Shown here: piece by piece, positions 44,050 through 54,885 of the stretch | Layout of the letters: every line of letters begins with the position of its first letter | Numbering within the stretch: the stretch's first letter is position 1 | Source: Zarea fungicola | Lineage: Eukaryota > Ascomycota > Sordariomycetes > Hypocreales > Cordycipitaceae | Length of the DNA: 64,000 nt | NCBI GenBank assembly: GCA_900169235.1 | Contig: FWCC01000241.1 | Coordinates: 1-64,000 of the forward strand | Reading direction: 5' to 3' | The notes under the pieces: model-generated | Databases searched by the model: none | Seen by the model: only the letters and a program-made list of their open reading frames with translations | What the model was told of the DNA's origin: nothing | Made by a program: the position numbers and the translations under genes

Positions 44050-45149
44050 CACTACCCTGCTCACGGCTCGCAATAACGACACAATAACGACTGGGGAGAA
44101 CACATCTACCCCACCAAACCCGCTCAGAGAGAGAAAAATTCCCAAAGGACCTTAATGTCTTCTCTTACAGCGAATGATGTTTTCAATGTCGAGATTCATC
44201 TGAGACTATCGGTCCCGCTCAAGCCGAAAGACCCGGGCACCATCATCAGATGATTGACAGGACATGCTGTGAAACACAGCAAGCTGCAAGGGAGACCCAG
44301 ACACTGATTCTTCAATGCCAGAATCCACCACACCCGCAGACATCTGCAGCTTTATGGGGCATCAACTAATTAATAACGGTTTTATGATTTTGGCTCTTTG
44401 GCATAGTCTTTTGACACATTTGTTTTGCAAGACTTTGACCACCTTGATTGTCTTTGTGGTCATGAAGCCGTTACCGGGCTTCATTTTCTTATACCATGAC
44501 TTTTACTCTTTTTTTGGATTTTATGATTTTGGGTACGGAAAAATATACAGCATAGCATTGCGAGACGGGGTTGGATTATAATGTGGTCTGGAAAATCGGT
44601 GCATATTTTGGTATTCTTGTGCATCATACATTGGTGTATAGAAACCCGTGGCTCTAATGTCGACTTTTCTCAACTTTCTTCTTATTATTCAAGTGCATAC
44701 CAAGTTAATATAATGGCCGTGTGAGATAATTTCACAAGGGCAAGGTGACGAACCAGGGTACTGCTGCCAGGATTGGACATCGAATCTATCGAATAGTTGC
44801 CCTATAGATTCGATTCGATCAAGTCGATTGAACAGGATCGAATATAGTGAATCGATTCGATTCGATTCGAATTAGATAGTAGAAATAGCAGAAATAGCAG
44901 AAACAAGACTTTTCTGAAGAAGTTAAAAAAAAAAATACGTCTTTGGATGCTGAATTAGAGATCGGATTATTTGGTCGTAGAATTCAGACACTAGTCTTGA
45001 GTGTTGCAGAAGAATCTGAATTATTTACATCCCAGAAACCGCATCAATCAAATGGCTCCAACAAGTCCAAGTTGTAAACAAAAAAAGAACCTCATTTATT
45101 TTGGATCATTGCATTGAGTGCATCAATATCTAAATGGTCATCATAGAAC
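44050..45149. other. Convergent intergenic region
   Basis: 1.1 kb between the 3' ends of the Sec2-like gene and the OrsD-type regulator. It holds ATTCG-based short repeats (separate entry) and AT-rich 3' sequence. No gene supported. Confidence 0.5.
44777..44902. repeat. ATTCG/GATTCGA short tandem repeats
   Basis: Repeated ATTCG units at 44806-44819 and 44851-44872, with related CGAAT steps on the same strand between, so the stretch has partial self-complementarity. It is followed by a 9-bp repeat AGAAATAGC at 44881-44900. Confidence 0.6.
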
Positions 45150-46670
45150 TTATACTAGGGACCCCCGACAGGCCTCCACCAACTGGCGAATCGATGCGTC
45201 GTCGGGGACCTGGTTCAGAATGCCCTGCACGACCTTCTCCTCCAACCCCTGCATGAACCAGTAGTACGACTCGGTGCGCTTGACGAGCAGGCACCAGTGC
45301 GCCAGCACAATGAGCGCGGCGGGCACCTTGTCCGAGAGCATCTCGTTGAAGTGCTCCGGCACCTCCTGCAGCCAGCACTCCATGCCGAGCCACGCGGCCC
45401 GGCCGCCGTCGTGGTCGCACGAGTAGCTCAGCACGAAACAGTCGGTGAGGATCTCAATGGCCGACACCACGGACACGAGGTCCGCGTGGCTGTCGGGCTT
45501 GCTCAGGGCCACGGCCATGCGGAACGGCAGCTCGCGGAGGCTCTTGAGCAGCGTCGGCGGCGCCTTGTTGGTCACGGACGCGGCCAGCACCTTGGACCGC
45601 GCGCCGGACCCGGGCCGCGCCGTGGCGCCGTAAAAGGGCTGCGGCGCCGTGAGGAGGGCCACGGCCGGATCCAGGCAGCCCCGGATCGTCTGGGACAGGA
45701 GCCCCCATTCCAGTCTGCCTAGCCTCTGTTCCGGCGAGGAGGAGAGCGGCGCTGGCCATGTCATCTGGCACAGCCGCTGGATGCACCGCAGCTGCGCACC
45801 GATTTCAATGGCGGAGGCTTCAATGGCGGAACCTTGCTGCGTGGGCCAGGTCGCCAGGAACTCGGTCCGAAACTGCAGCGCGCGCTCGCCGTGGAGGTTC
45901 CTCAGGTCGGCATCCCGCACGAGGGTCGATTTGTGCGTGGCCGTGACGGCTAACACGCCGCACATGAGCCACCGCAGCTGCAGGGCGCGAGACAATATGT
46001 TCTTTTGCCAGTAGCTAATGTCTCTGTCGACAGTGTTGGGAAGGGTCAGACTCGTGGCTGTTGTGTAATGGTGAAAGTATTGCAATATTTCCATCTCTAG
46101 CTGCAGCGGCGCTGCAACGGCTGCGGCGGGAGGCTGCGATACTTGAGCGACAGCAAAGATGGCATCGCCGCCTGCTTCGCGTGGCGCAGAAGGACTCGAG
46201 CGCTGGCGATTCGCAGCTGGCTTTTGTTGGGGCCTGTGATCCCGGACGGATACTTGAAAGTATCTCAGCTTTGTCCCGCGGAAAAACGTCTGCAGATGAA
46301 CCTCGCTGGCAAGGGACGAAGTCGGTGCGTCCGTGGTGCCGTGCGTTTCGCTCCAATGGCGTCGCATCCGCTTTGCGCTCGCGCACAAGGCCTCGCATCC
46401 ATTTGCTGAACATCGATACCCTGGCAGAATGGCCAGCCCGTCTATGGGGCCAGAAACTGTGGGAGGCGACGGAACACGGTCAGGTTCTGTCAGGTGCAGC
46501 TGAGAAATCGTGGCAAGAAGCTGCCGTCTCTCGCCGCGGTAGATTTTATGTCGGAGGAGATGGCTCTCAACAGCATTCTTCTGGACCGCGTATTGACACG
46601 CAAGGCAGATGAGGACGGCATAGTTTTCATCATAACGAAGATGACCGTCTTTTCCGAATGAGAGACGCAT
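45150..46670 (-). CDS. OrsD-type zinc-finger protein, putative transcriptional regulator
   Basis: Single exon, 506 aa from the ATG at 46670. The N-terminal 150 residues match the layout of the OrsD domain, named after the orsellinic acid cluster protein D: a first C2H2-like finger C22-x2-C25-x11-H37-x3-H41 (ICLACQYAVQ ... HLLRHK), a second (YRCSANGCEALCASAKRMRRHW), and VHLQTFFRGTKLRYFQV. The C-terminal part (ILQYFHHYTTATSLTLP, DRDISYWQKNILSRALQLRWL, LMCGVLAVTATHKS) is the helical region seen in many fungal transcription factors with such fingers. It diverges from the dehydrogenase gene (592 bp between starts) and may regulate it; that is inference from position. Confidence 0.85.
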   Translation of the reverse strand: MRLSFGKDGHLRYDENYAVLICLACQYAVQKNAVESHLLRHKIYRGERRQLLATISQLHLTEPDRVPSPPTVSGPIDGLAILPGYRCSANGCEALCASAKRMRRHWSETHGTTDAPTSSLASEVHLQTFFRGTKLRYFQVSVRDHRPQQKPAANRQRSSPSAPREAGGDAIFAVAQVSQPPAAAVAAPLQLEMEILQYFHHYTTATSLTLPNTVDRDISYWQKNILSRALQLRWLMCGVLAVTATHKSTLVRDADLRNLHGERALQFRTEFLATWPTQQGSAIEASAIEIGAQLRCIQRLCQMTWPAPLSSSPEQRLGRLEWGLLSQTIRGCLDPAVALLTAPQPFYGATARPGSGARSKVLAASVTNKAPPTLLKSLRELPFRMAVALSKPDSHADLVSVVSAIEILTDCFVLSYSCDHDGGRAAWLGMECWLQEVPEHFNEMLSDKVPAALIVLAHWCLLVKRTESYYWFMQGLEEKVVQGILNQVPDDASIRQLVEACRGSLV

Positions 46671-47262
46671 TATGACGGTACATGTTGGCACGCATTGGTA
46701 CAAAGGCAGGGGATGTGGACGCAGGAGGTAGACTCTAGAGATTTATACATGAGTTGCGGATGGGAAAGGTGCGAAGCTGACACAAGGATAAAAATAACAC
46801 AAATGAGGCTGTGACGGGAACGGAAGGGTTGATTGGCTGGATTACCAGTTCTGGTGTCACCATCCCTGTCAGCCATGCAGTGCTAGGCTCTAATCCGACA
46901 TGGCGTCGGGCAGAACTTGATATGTGGTTCCGGAACACCATATATCATTCTGTGAACAAGTGCGAGGCGGCTTACAGAGCCGCCAATCCTAGATCCAGCC
47001 CGTGCCGCAAGGCGATCACGATGCTGTTTGGCTTTGAAATACATTTTGGCAAGCAGATAAAATGTCAAATGGTATTGGTAATTGTAGCCGTACGACAGTT
47101 GTTATAAACTCAACATTCTGAGTATAAATGCAAGTTGAGTTGCCCCCATTTGAGAATGTCAATCTCATCCGCACCCTCATATCCATACATCACAAAGCAC
47201 CTAAAGCACATCAACACTGCAACACTTCACTTTTTTAAAAAAAAAAAAAAAAAACCCACAAA
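46671..47262. promoter_or_regulatory. Divergent promoter between OrsD-type regulator and dehydrogenase
   Basis: 592 bp. A run of 18-20 adenines (about 47236-47254) lies just before the dehydrogenase start codon. ORFs here are short and not recognised. Confidence 0.45.
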
Positions 47263-48364
47263 ATGTCTTCCAATCAAGCTGCGTGGCTCATCAAGGCCGA
47301 CACTCCGCTTCAAGTCGGCGACGCTCCTCTGCCCACCGCTGGACCAAACGAAATTGTCATTCGCAACCATGCCGTTGCAATCAACCCTCTTGATACGCAC
47401 ATGCAAAAATCCGGCATCTTTGTCCAGCAGTGGCCGGCCATTTTTGGCTGCGACGTCGCCGGCGAGGTTCACCAAGTTGGTGACGGGGCAGGCGATCGTT
47501 TCAAGAAAGGCGACCGCGTGATTGGGTAAGTAAAAAAACCTCTTATAGACGAAGAGGAAGAATCAATCACTAACAATGGTCAGCCATACCGTGAATCTCG
47601 TTAGTGGCCGCCCCGAGGATGGCGCATATGCCTTGTACACCGTGGTGCAAGCCGACAAAGCCGCCATTCTACCGGATGAGATCCCCTACAGCGAAGGCGT
47701 CGTCGTACCTTTTGCTCTTGAGGCCGCTGTGTCCGCCCTGTCCGTCAAAGTGCCCGGACCCAGCATGCCTGGCGTGCAGACGCCTGCCCTCGGGCTGCCG
47801 TACCCTTCCCTCCACCCCAAGCCCATTGGCAAGACGCTGGTCGTGTATGGCGGCTCCTCCTCGGTAGGATCCATGACGACGCAAGTCGCAGCTGCGGCTG
47901 GCATCAAAGTCATTGCCATTTCCAGCGAGAGGAATCTCGCTCTGGTCAGGAACTCTGGTGCCGCGGCTGTCTTTGACTACAAAGAGACGTCCTTTGTCGA
48001 CGAGGTCATTAAGGAGATTCGTGCGTCGGACCAAGAGTTTGTTGGAATTTTCGATGCCGTCTCTACATCGGAGACGTATGCAAATGATCTCAAGATCCTC
48101 AACGCCCTCGGTGGTGGCCATTTGGCTTGTGTGCATCCTCCGCCTGCAGAGATTCCAGAAAACGTCCAGGTAGGCATGATCTTTGCCGTGAACGAGGTGG
48201 CCACCCCAGTTTGGAAAGACTATGTCACTGCTGCACTACGCGAAGGAAAGCTCAAGTGCCTTCCGCCTCCAACTATTGTCGGCAAGGGACTGGACATGGT
48301 CCAAGAGGCCTTGAGCATGTGTGAGGCTGGAGTCAGCGGCACGAAGCTGGTTGTTGAGCTGTAA
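47263..48364 (+). CDS. Medium-chain dehydrogenase/reductase, trans-enoyl-reductase-like
   Basis: Exons 47263-47525 and 47584-48364 (58-nt intron, GTAAGT donor); 347 aa. The fold has an N-terminal GroES-like domain (AWLIKADTPLQVGDAPLP, VAINPLDTHMQ, WPAIFGCDVAGEVHQVG) and a Rossmann domain with VYGGSSSVGSMTTQVAAAAG. The usual zinc ligands of alcohol dehydrogenases are absent, so it belongs to the zinc-free, quinone/enoyl-reductase side of the family. Such proteins often act as stand-alone enoyl reductases next to polyketide synthases, but many are housekeeping or detoxifying. No synthase lies in this window. It is transcribed away from the OrsD-type regulator. Confidence 0.88.
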
Positions 48365-49513
48365 AGTGACACCTTCTAGCGGGACATTGGCATAACAGGG
48401 TACGCACCTCTCAATTAGTTGTGGTTTCTCGGCTCTTTGGCCCAACTGTCCTTCTCCATCTAGTCCTGCCAGCAGGGGAGCGATGGGCTTTTTGCGGCAG
48501 GCAAGCATGGCTCGTCTTGGAGAGGAAAGGATGGTATTGGTGAGTGGCATAAAGCTCGTTTTTTGCCATCACTTTTCAATCCTCCTTTCTCCTTTCTTGT
48601 ATTTAAACCCCTTCGTTTCGCCAATTGCCAAATCCCCCATGCCGACGCTCGACTTGGGCAGGTGGGAAGTGGCCCTTTTATATTCACAGGACAGAATCAG
48701 AGTCTGCTCAATTCGGATGGAAAGTGGCAATCGTAGGAAAGAGTATAGCTGAATGATGATGTAGATGGCGCCAGGTTGTGCGGCAAATCCCTACTATTAG
48801 TTAACTAGGCCATAGAAAATGACACACTGTAATTTTTTTTTTCAAGGTTTTGTCTTCGGATCAGCTTTTCGTCGCATTGTTTTTAATACCTCGCTAGTAT
48901 GTTTGCTTGCTAGAGCTGTTTTATCAATTATTTTTGGACATGTCGAATTTTCTTGCATAGCATTGCAACCACGGCTGCCGGTCATGGTAAGTTCCTCTGT
49001 TGCTGGCAGACATCGTCTATGTAGACAATGTTACTATCGTTGATGCTGCTCGTCGCCGCCAGCCATTTACACAATAATTAAGAATAAGCCATCAATTCTA
49101 AATTTGGTTCGAATTTTTAACAGGCCACCACCGCCCCGCCGCCTCGTTGTCCATCTCCAGCCTGCTCTTTGAGCGCCACGACTCCATGTTGCATCCAGGC
49201 CTGGACTTGGTCTTGTCAATAATTTACGCCGAAAAGTACTCCCGAAAGTACTCTCAAAAAGTAGCCCTACCTGCTTTTAGCCTGTATTCGAATTAATGAG
49301 TACACGCACGATACATTTCTAGTTTTATAGAGTATCCAGTATAACAGTCTTCGCCCAGTGGCCAAGATCCTGCGCCGCGACACTACTGAAACATCATAGG
49401 TATGAGCAAGGGTACGAAGAGAAGCGGCTGGGACTCGATTCAAGGTGAGCATAAATACGCTCAGTGCGCCTTTAGTCGGACCGTGGCGTAAATACTAATA
49501 CATTTTTCGCTAG
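48365..49513. other. Intergenic region before the NACHT gene
   Basis: 1.15 kb. A possible exon-like stretch occurs at about 49121-49296 with an intron-like piece to its left (GTAAGT at 48989, acceptor TTTAACAG at 49121), but no start or domain was found. Otherwise AT-rich promoter sequence. Confidence 0.4.
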
Positions 49514-52500
49514 ATGGGCTTCAGAGATGCTTTAAAGAAGAGGTTGGGGCAGAAATCATCGCCGCCTCCCGCACCCATGCAGCCACAAGGCGGCGGCGCC
49601 AAAGCCAGGCCGACTGACGAGAACACGCGGGCAGCCGCCAAGAAAGTCTCTATCGATGTCGAGGATGTGACAAGAAAGACGGCGGTGGATGAGAAACAGG
49701 ACAGCGGGGTGTCTAGTAAACCTGTCTCGGAACCAGAGCCTTTCGACGCTGTCGTAGTCAAGCGGGCCGAGCCGACGAGCCCTCCACCCCCGCCCAAGGA
49801 TGCGGATATCTCGCAGTCGGCCTACTACACGGCTTGGGCCGCCTTGGACGAGTCTGAACGATTGGAATTGGGCTCGCAAAAGGACATGAGGCAGCTGTTT
49901 GAGGCCATCAACGAAGCAGATGAGACGCACAACAAGAAATCCCGCTTGCGGCGCGGGCTGAAAGTTGTCGGACCATACCTACAGCGCATAGGATTTCTGG
50001 TCGATCTTGCCAGTCCCTTTGTGAGCTTGAACCCAACGGCGGCCACAGCTCACGGCCTCATCAAAGGTTCCATTGCGGTATGTCATTTCGCTCCGCTAAT
50101 ACACTTTTGCCTGAACCTGAAACGGGTGGGCTGAATTTGTGTCTGTGCTTCTTTAGATTCTTACGGCAGTCTGTGGCGCGGGTGAAGACCTGACGGCAGA
50201 TATCGAATCCTTTCTTCAGCGCATTCCTGCCATAGAGCGTATCAATGGAGTTGTGAAGAGCAGTGAAGAGCTTCCAGACATCCACAAGGTTTGTAGAACC
50301 CAACCAAATCGTAGCCGAGACAGGAAATACGTTGGCTAACAATCATCATAGGCTCTCGTTGACGTATACAAAGACCTGTTTGGATTCATTCTCAAGCTCA
50401 ACACCATTTTTAAAAGAAAACGATTTGCCATGACAATGGCGATTAATGCCTTGCGTCCTGAGCTGCCTGGGTTTGTATCATCGTTCAACAAGGATGCCGA
50501 TGTGCTTTCGAAGCTTCTGGATGCTGAGGTCTTTGCGACGATATTGCAAATAAAAGAAGAAATCAATGACGCAAACAGTATGATTGGTTCAATTTCTAAT
50601 TGTCAAATAACTTTATTTTTACTGATTTTCGTATTTTTCTGAACTTTACAGTCGGAAGCAATCTCGACGTGGAAGAGGAGAATCTGACTGCGCTGCGACG
50701 CAAGCTGCGACAGCGTGCTGACGATGCCTGTGACTGGATCGCCTCAGACGAAGCCTTCTGCGATTGGAAGGACGCAGAGTCAAATACCAGCATTCTAGTC
50801 ATGCTAGGTGATTTGGGCTGTGGCAAGACAATAACGACCGCATTCGTCGCTGATAAAGGTGTCCCTGCAGATGCAGTAGTCTGCTCCTATTATATAACAG
50901 GGCACACGCAAACAGCCGAGGCACCCGTCATCTTGCGAAGTCTCATGTGGCAGCTCATACAAGCAAAGCCAAACATGAAGCGTGATTTTCTACAGTGGTT
51001 TAAGCAGGCGACGACAACTCCCACAAACATTTTTCGACAATCTTCGTTTGACGACAAGATCCGCCAGTTTCTACGCCATGCTCTACTTGCGTCCAAGGAT
51101 CTAGTATTCTTCGTCTTGGACGCTTTAGACGAGTGCGATATCACTGTGCAGCGGGAGCTGTCGTCATTATTTGATGATCTGCTAGACAACGGTGCGCCAC
51201 TCAAGGTGTTCATGTCCATGCGCCACAATGAGGAAGCTGAGTCTTTGCTGCCCAAAAACAGCGTCCAGATTGAGTATAAAACATCACCAGAGCAAAGCCG
51301 TATCATTGCTGGCTATTTAGCGGAACAGCTGAATATACCAAAGGATATACGAACGCAAGTCGTCGAGGAGCTGTCCTCCAAGGCAGACGGCTCGGCCATT
51401 TGGATCCGCATGGCGCTGGAATACTGTAAAAAGTCCAGAATTATCAGCCAGACCGGCCTAAAAGCAGCCATGGATGAGCTTCTCACTTTCAAGGGCCTAA
51501 CAGAGATGTATTGGCAGCTTTTCCAAAAGTGCAAGGCTGACTTGGACGAAAACGAAGAGATGTTGAGCATCGCGCTGGACACGCTCGCTGTGTCGAAGCG
51601 ACCACTCACTGTCGAGGAACTCTCGTATGCTGTGTGCATAGAGCTTGATCGCGAGTATGGGGCGGAGACGCTTCAGGAGCTGGATGATCTCGCGTCGTCG
51701 CGCAATTTTTTCGAGATTGTGCAGCCGTTTGTGCACAAGCTGGCCGTGGACAATGGAAAGGACCAGCTTCGCCTGGTGCATCACTCCCTACGTGAGCTCA
51801 TCCTGCGCAGGCCGGCCGTGGAATGGATGCAAACTGCCAAGACGAAAGTGAAACGAGGAGAGAGACCGCCTACACGAAAGCCTCAGTTGGAAGGACACAT
51901 TCTCCAGCGATGTGTCAATTACTTGCTGTACGATGAGTGCAAGGAGAATAGGCTGCCGTTTCTCGACAGCGGGGACCTCTTGTTTGAGGTAGGCGACGTG
52001 TTTCACGATTCCGACGATGAGGGTGCCTTTCCAGAGGCCGAGAATGGCAAGACGGAGAGGTTTGATCCCAAGGCGTTCGGATTCGGCGGCTTCTATGCGT
52101 ACGCTGCGTCATGCTGGACACATCACTTTACGCATGCGGCCGACGACTTGGCTCCCAGTGCCGACCAGCTCATTACCCTGTGCAGCAAGGATGACCCGCG
52201 CACGCTGAACTGGATCGAGCAGTGGCGGCGGCCAAACTGCTCCTACTCTCTCGATCCTGGCTACCAGCTTCTCGAGGCGCACCTCTTCCACGGTGTCTCC
52301 GATCCGCTGACGGTGGCTTCCGTGTACGGCTCCGCCAAGTCCATTGGCCGGCTGCTAAAGGGCGACACCTCGACGCCGGCGTTTCACCGCGACTCCGTTG
52401 AATGCTGCATTGGAAATCTCGTCATAAACGAGCGCCTCACCGTGCTGGACGAGCTGCTCGCCGACGAGGCTCTGCACGCCCGACTCCCCGCGGACGACGT

Positions 52501-53320
52501 GCTGTGGTTCCTCGCCTTTGGCTGGTACCGCTTCGACCTGTCTGATGCGTGGGACGGCATCCTGGACAAGCTCATTCCTCAAGGGTATAAGTACCTTTTG
52601 CAGGACGGCAATGCAATTCTTTGCGGCGCGGCGGGCCACGGCGCCCTCCCGCTCGTAAAGAAGCTTTTTCATGCCGCCGACAAGGATCCGGCTCTCCGCA
52701 CCACGCTCCTCAGCACGGACATAAAGCTCAACAGTCGCAACAACGGCAACAGGTATTCGCACCAGTCCGTCGGCGAGGCCGCGCTGACAGCGCGCCCGGA
52801 CATTGTGCGCTTCCTGTGCGAGCAGCGCGGCATCGAGCCGCACCTACACTTTACCGACGACCAAGGGCGGACCGTTTACCACAAGGCCACGGCGCGGGGC
52901 TTTGCCACGACGGCCGCGGTGCTCTTGGAGTACTGGCCAGAGGGTCTGCTGGTGGAGGACAAGCACGGCGACGATGCGCTGGCGCGGTACATTGGGGATG
53001 GCATAAAAGATTCATTGAGCCTGCCGTTTCTAAGGCAGGTGCTGGCAAACCAAGCGCTTCAGCGGCTATCAGGAGAGAAGATGAAGAACAGGGAGCTCTC
53101 TGCGGTTGTCATTTGCCGAGTAGCAAAGGCGCAGCATGTGAGGACGTGCCGGGCGCTTCTTCGGGCTGGGCATGCAGCGATGGAGGATGTTCTGGAGCTG
53201 GATAGCGAAACTGGACAGCCGCGACTGACCGAGGCAGCAGGCAGTAGTAATTCGCTGCTCAAGGAGCTGTGCTACTTACTCCCGTTGGCTATTTCGACGG
53301 ATTATTTGCTCATGGAGTAG
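49514..53320 (+). CDS. NACHT-type STAND (NLR-like) protein with degenerate ankyrin-like repeats
   Basis: Four exons: 49514-50077, 50157-50288, 50352-50577, 50652-53320; 1196 aa. Introns are 79, 63 and 74 nt. Residues 1-95 are disordered and Pro/Ser/Lys-rich. About 98-300 is a helical domain (YYTAWAALDESERLELG, RRGLKVVGPYLQRIGFLVD, IPAIERINGVV) resembling the N-terminal 'Goodbye-like' domain of fungal STAND proteins. The NACHT core has Walker A GDLGCGKT (360-367), Walker B VFFVLDALDECD (459-470), then RHNEEAESLLP and SKADGSAIWIRMALE, typical of the class. The C-terminal third holds worn ankyrin-like units (LTVASVYGSAKSIGRLL, GNAILCGAAGHGALPLVKKLF, GRTVYHKATARGFATTAAVLL). Such proteins sense non-self or damage and can trigger cell death or incompatibility. 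The ligand and effector are unknown; the N-terminal domain is the likely output. Confidence 0.88.
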
Positions 53321-54885
53321 AAATCGTGACTGGATCCTGTTGAACCTGTTGAACCTAATAAAGTTGTCGAGGCTACTTCTAACAGGGCTATCGCTAGAAT
53401 TAGAGATACACTGCTCTTAACTATTAAGACAGCCAGCAGGATTATTGACTACTACGTTCCTCACTGTCATAATATGCAGCAAGAAGTAGCAGAATATTAG
53501 TTGTGAATTCTTTCTAGCTAGTGACTGGGGGCCAGTCTCTAAACGTTGCTTCAAAGAAAACAGTTTGATATAAAGGTTTAGAAATATTTATAAAAAAATG
53601 TAAGCTAGATGGGAAGATATAGATAGTGGTTAGGTCCCTAAAAGTGCACTTACACTTTAAGTTCGAGATCAGGGCGTGGCGGTTCCGGCAAACAGACTCT
53701 CTTTTAGCAAGTTTACTTTTTCGCACAATAACTCTCCAGGTCGTTGTATACGTTTTGCGCATTCTTCAACTCCTTATACATGGAATTATAGCTTGGCAAA
53801 AAGGAGACAACCGCGTCGTCCTCCTCTTCGCAGGCTGCGGTGAATCGCTTGTTGTAAGACTGAAACTCGAGTTTAGCAGAATGTCTTTATGTCTTTATAT
53901 TCGGAGGGCCTAGTAATGCTGCAATGCACGACGAGCTGTCTGCCTTCGGCAAGTTTTGATTATTGTCTTGCAATCTCCCCTCATGTCTTGGCCGCTCAAA
54001 GTATTAAGACAGGGTACGGGGGGGTTACTATCAGCTTCACTCTGGTTGTCTCCCAATGCATTGGTGGATGGATTGGCAAACTACCAAGACATACATACAA
54101 TGGTTCAATGACAGAAACAAATTGCATAGTGTTTGATCGCCGTGCGAGCAACATTATCCGTGCGGCGACCCATGTCTCATTTGCTCTCTAACTAGATGAT
54201 GAACTAACAAGCTAACCGGCTTTTGTTTGCGGCTCTGGCTGCAGCCTCTGAATTCGGATCTACATTCAAGACAGAAACAGACTGAGGCTGGCGGAAAAGT
54301 AGCATTAGTTGCATCATCTCCCTCCAATCGCTACATGTGACACAAAAGTTGGGATCGGTAGGATGGTAATCCTCGCCGCAAGACACCATGTCTACCCAGG
54401 GCCAGGACATGTGCAGACAGAACCAACCCTGGACGGAGTGAACCGGGGCAGCCTCCTCCATACACCCTTCGTAAAAATGGTGTTTATTCCTACAATTGTA
54501 ACTTGACAAATGCTCATGTTAAGATAAAGTCGTGATATTGTCATCTGTCCTGAAATCTACGGCGTCAGGATCAGGAGCGGCGCTGTGTATTGGTACGTGT
54601 TGCACTGAAGCTCAGGTTTGGAACATTATAGTTGAGTAGGGAATGCCAAAATTTCATTATGTGCCACATTCAATAGATGCCAATGGCACGCGCGTGTGTA
54701 TATACAGTAGATGATGATGCCGCCGTTTTCAGAGCCCGATTACTGATAAAAATCCATTTTGTTCACCCAACGCCGCCCCTGGTCCCTAGTGTGATTCGAT
54801 TCTGCCAATAAAGGCAAAATGAAACACAATATATATATACATATATATATGGGGTACTTCTGTTCAAAAGAAAAAAAAGAAGAAA
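53321..54885. other. Convergent intergenic region
   Basis: 1.57 kb between the 3' ends of the NACHT gene and PUS4. Mostly AT-rich. A small cysteine-rich ORF on the minus strand is listed separately. Alternating TA runs occur at 54830-54850. Confidence 0.5.
54204..54461 (-). CDS. Possible small cysteine-containing protein
   Basis: An open frame of 85 aa from the ATG at 54461 (the frame stays open to about 54520 without another ATG). Residues include GWFCLHMSWPWVDMVSCGED, then FCVTCSDWREMMQ and an acidic/Ala-rich end. Four Cys lie in the first half, with a C-x2-C pair. There is no domain I recognise and no splice evidence. It may be chance or the last exon of a larger gene. Reported with low confidence because the composition is less random than that of other short ORFs here. 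Confidence 0.2.
   Translation of the reverse strand: MEEAAPVHSVQGWFCLHMSWPWVDMVSCGEDYHPTDPNFCVTCSDWREMMQLMLLFRQPQSVSVLNVDPNSEAAARAANKSRLAC

Noticed and set aside
46811..47107. 98-aa ORF between the OrsD-type gene and the dehydrogenase
   Set aside because: No domain; occupies the shared promoter of two well-supported genes.
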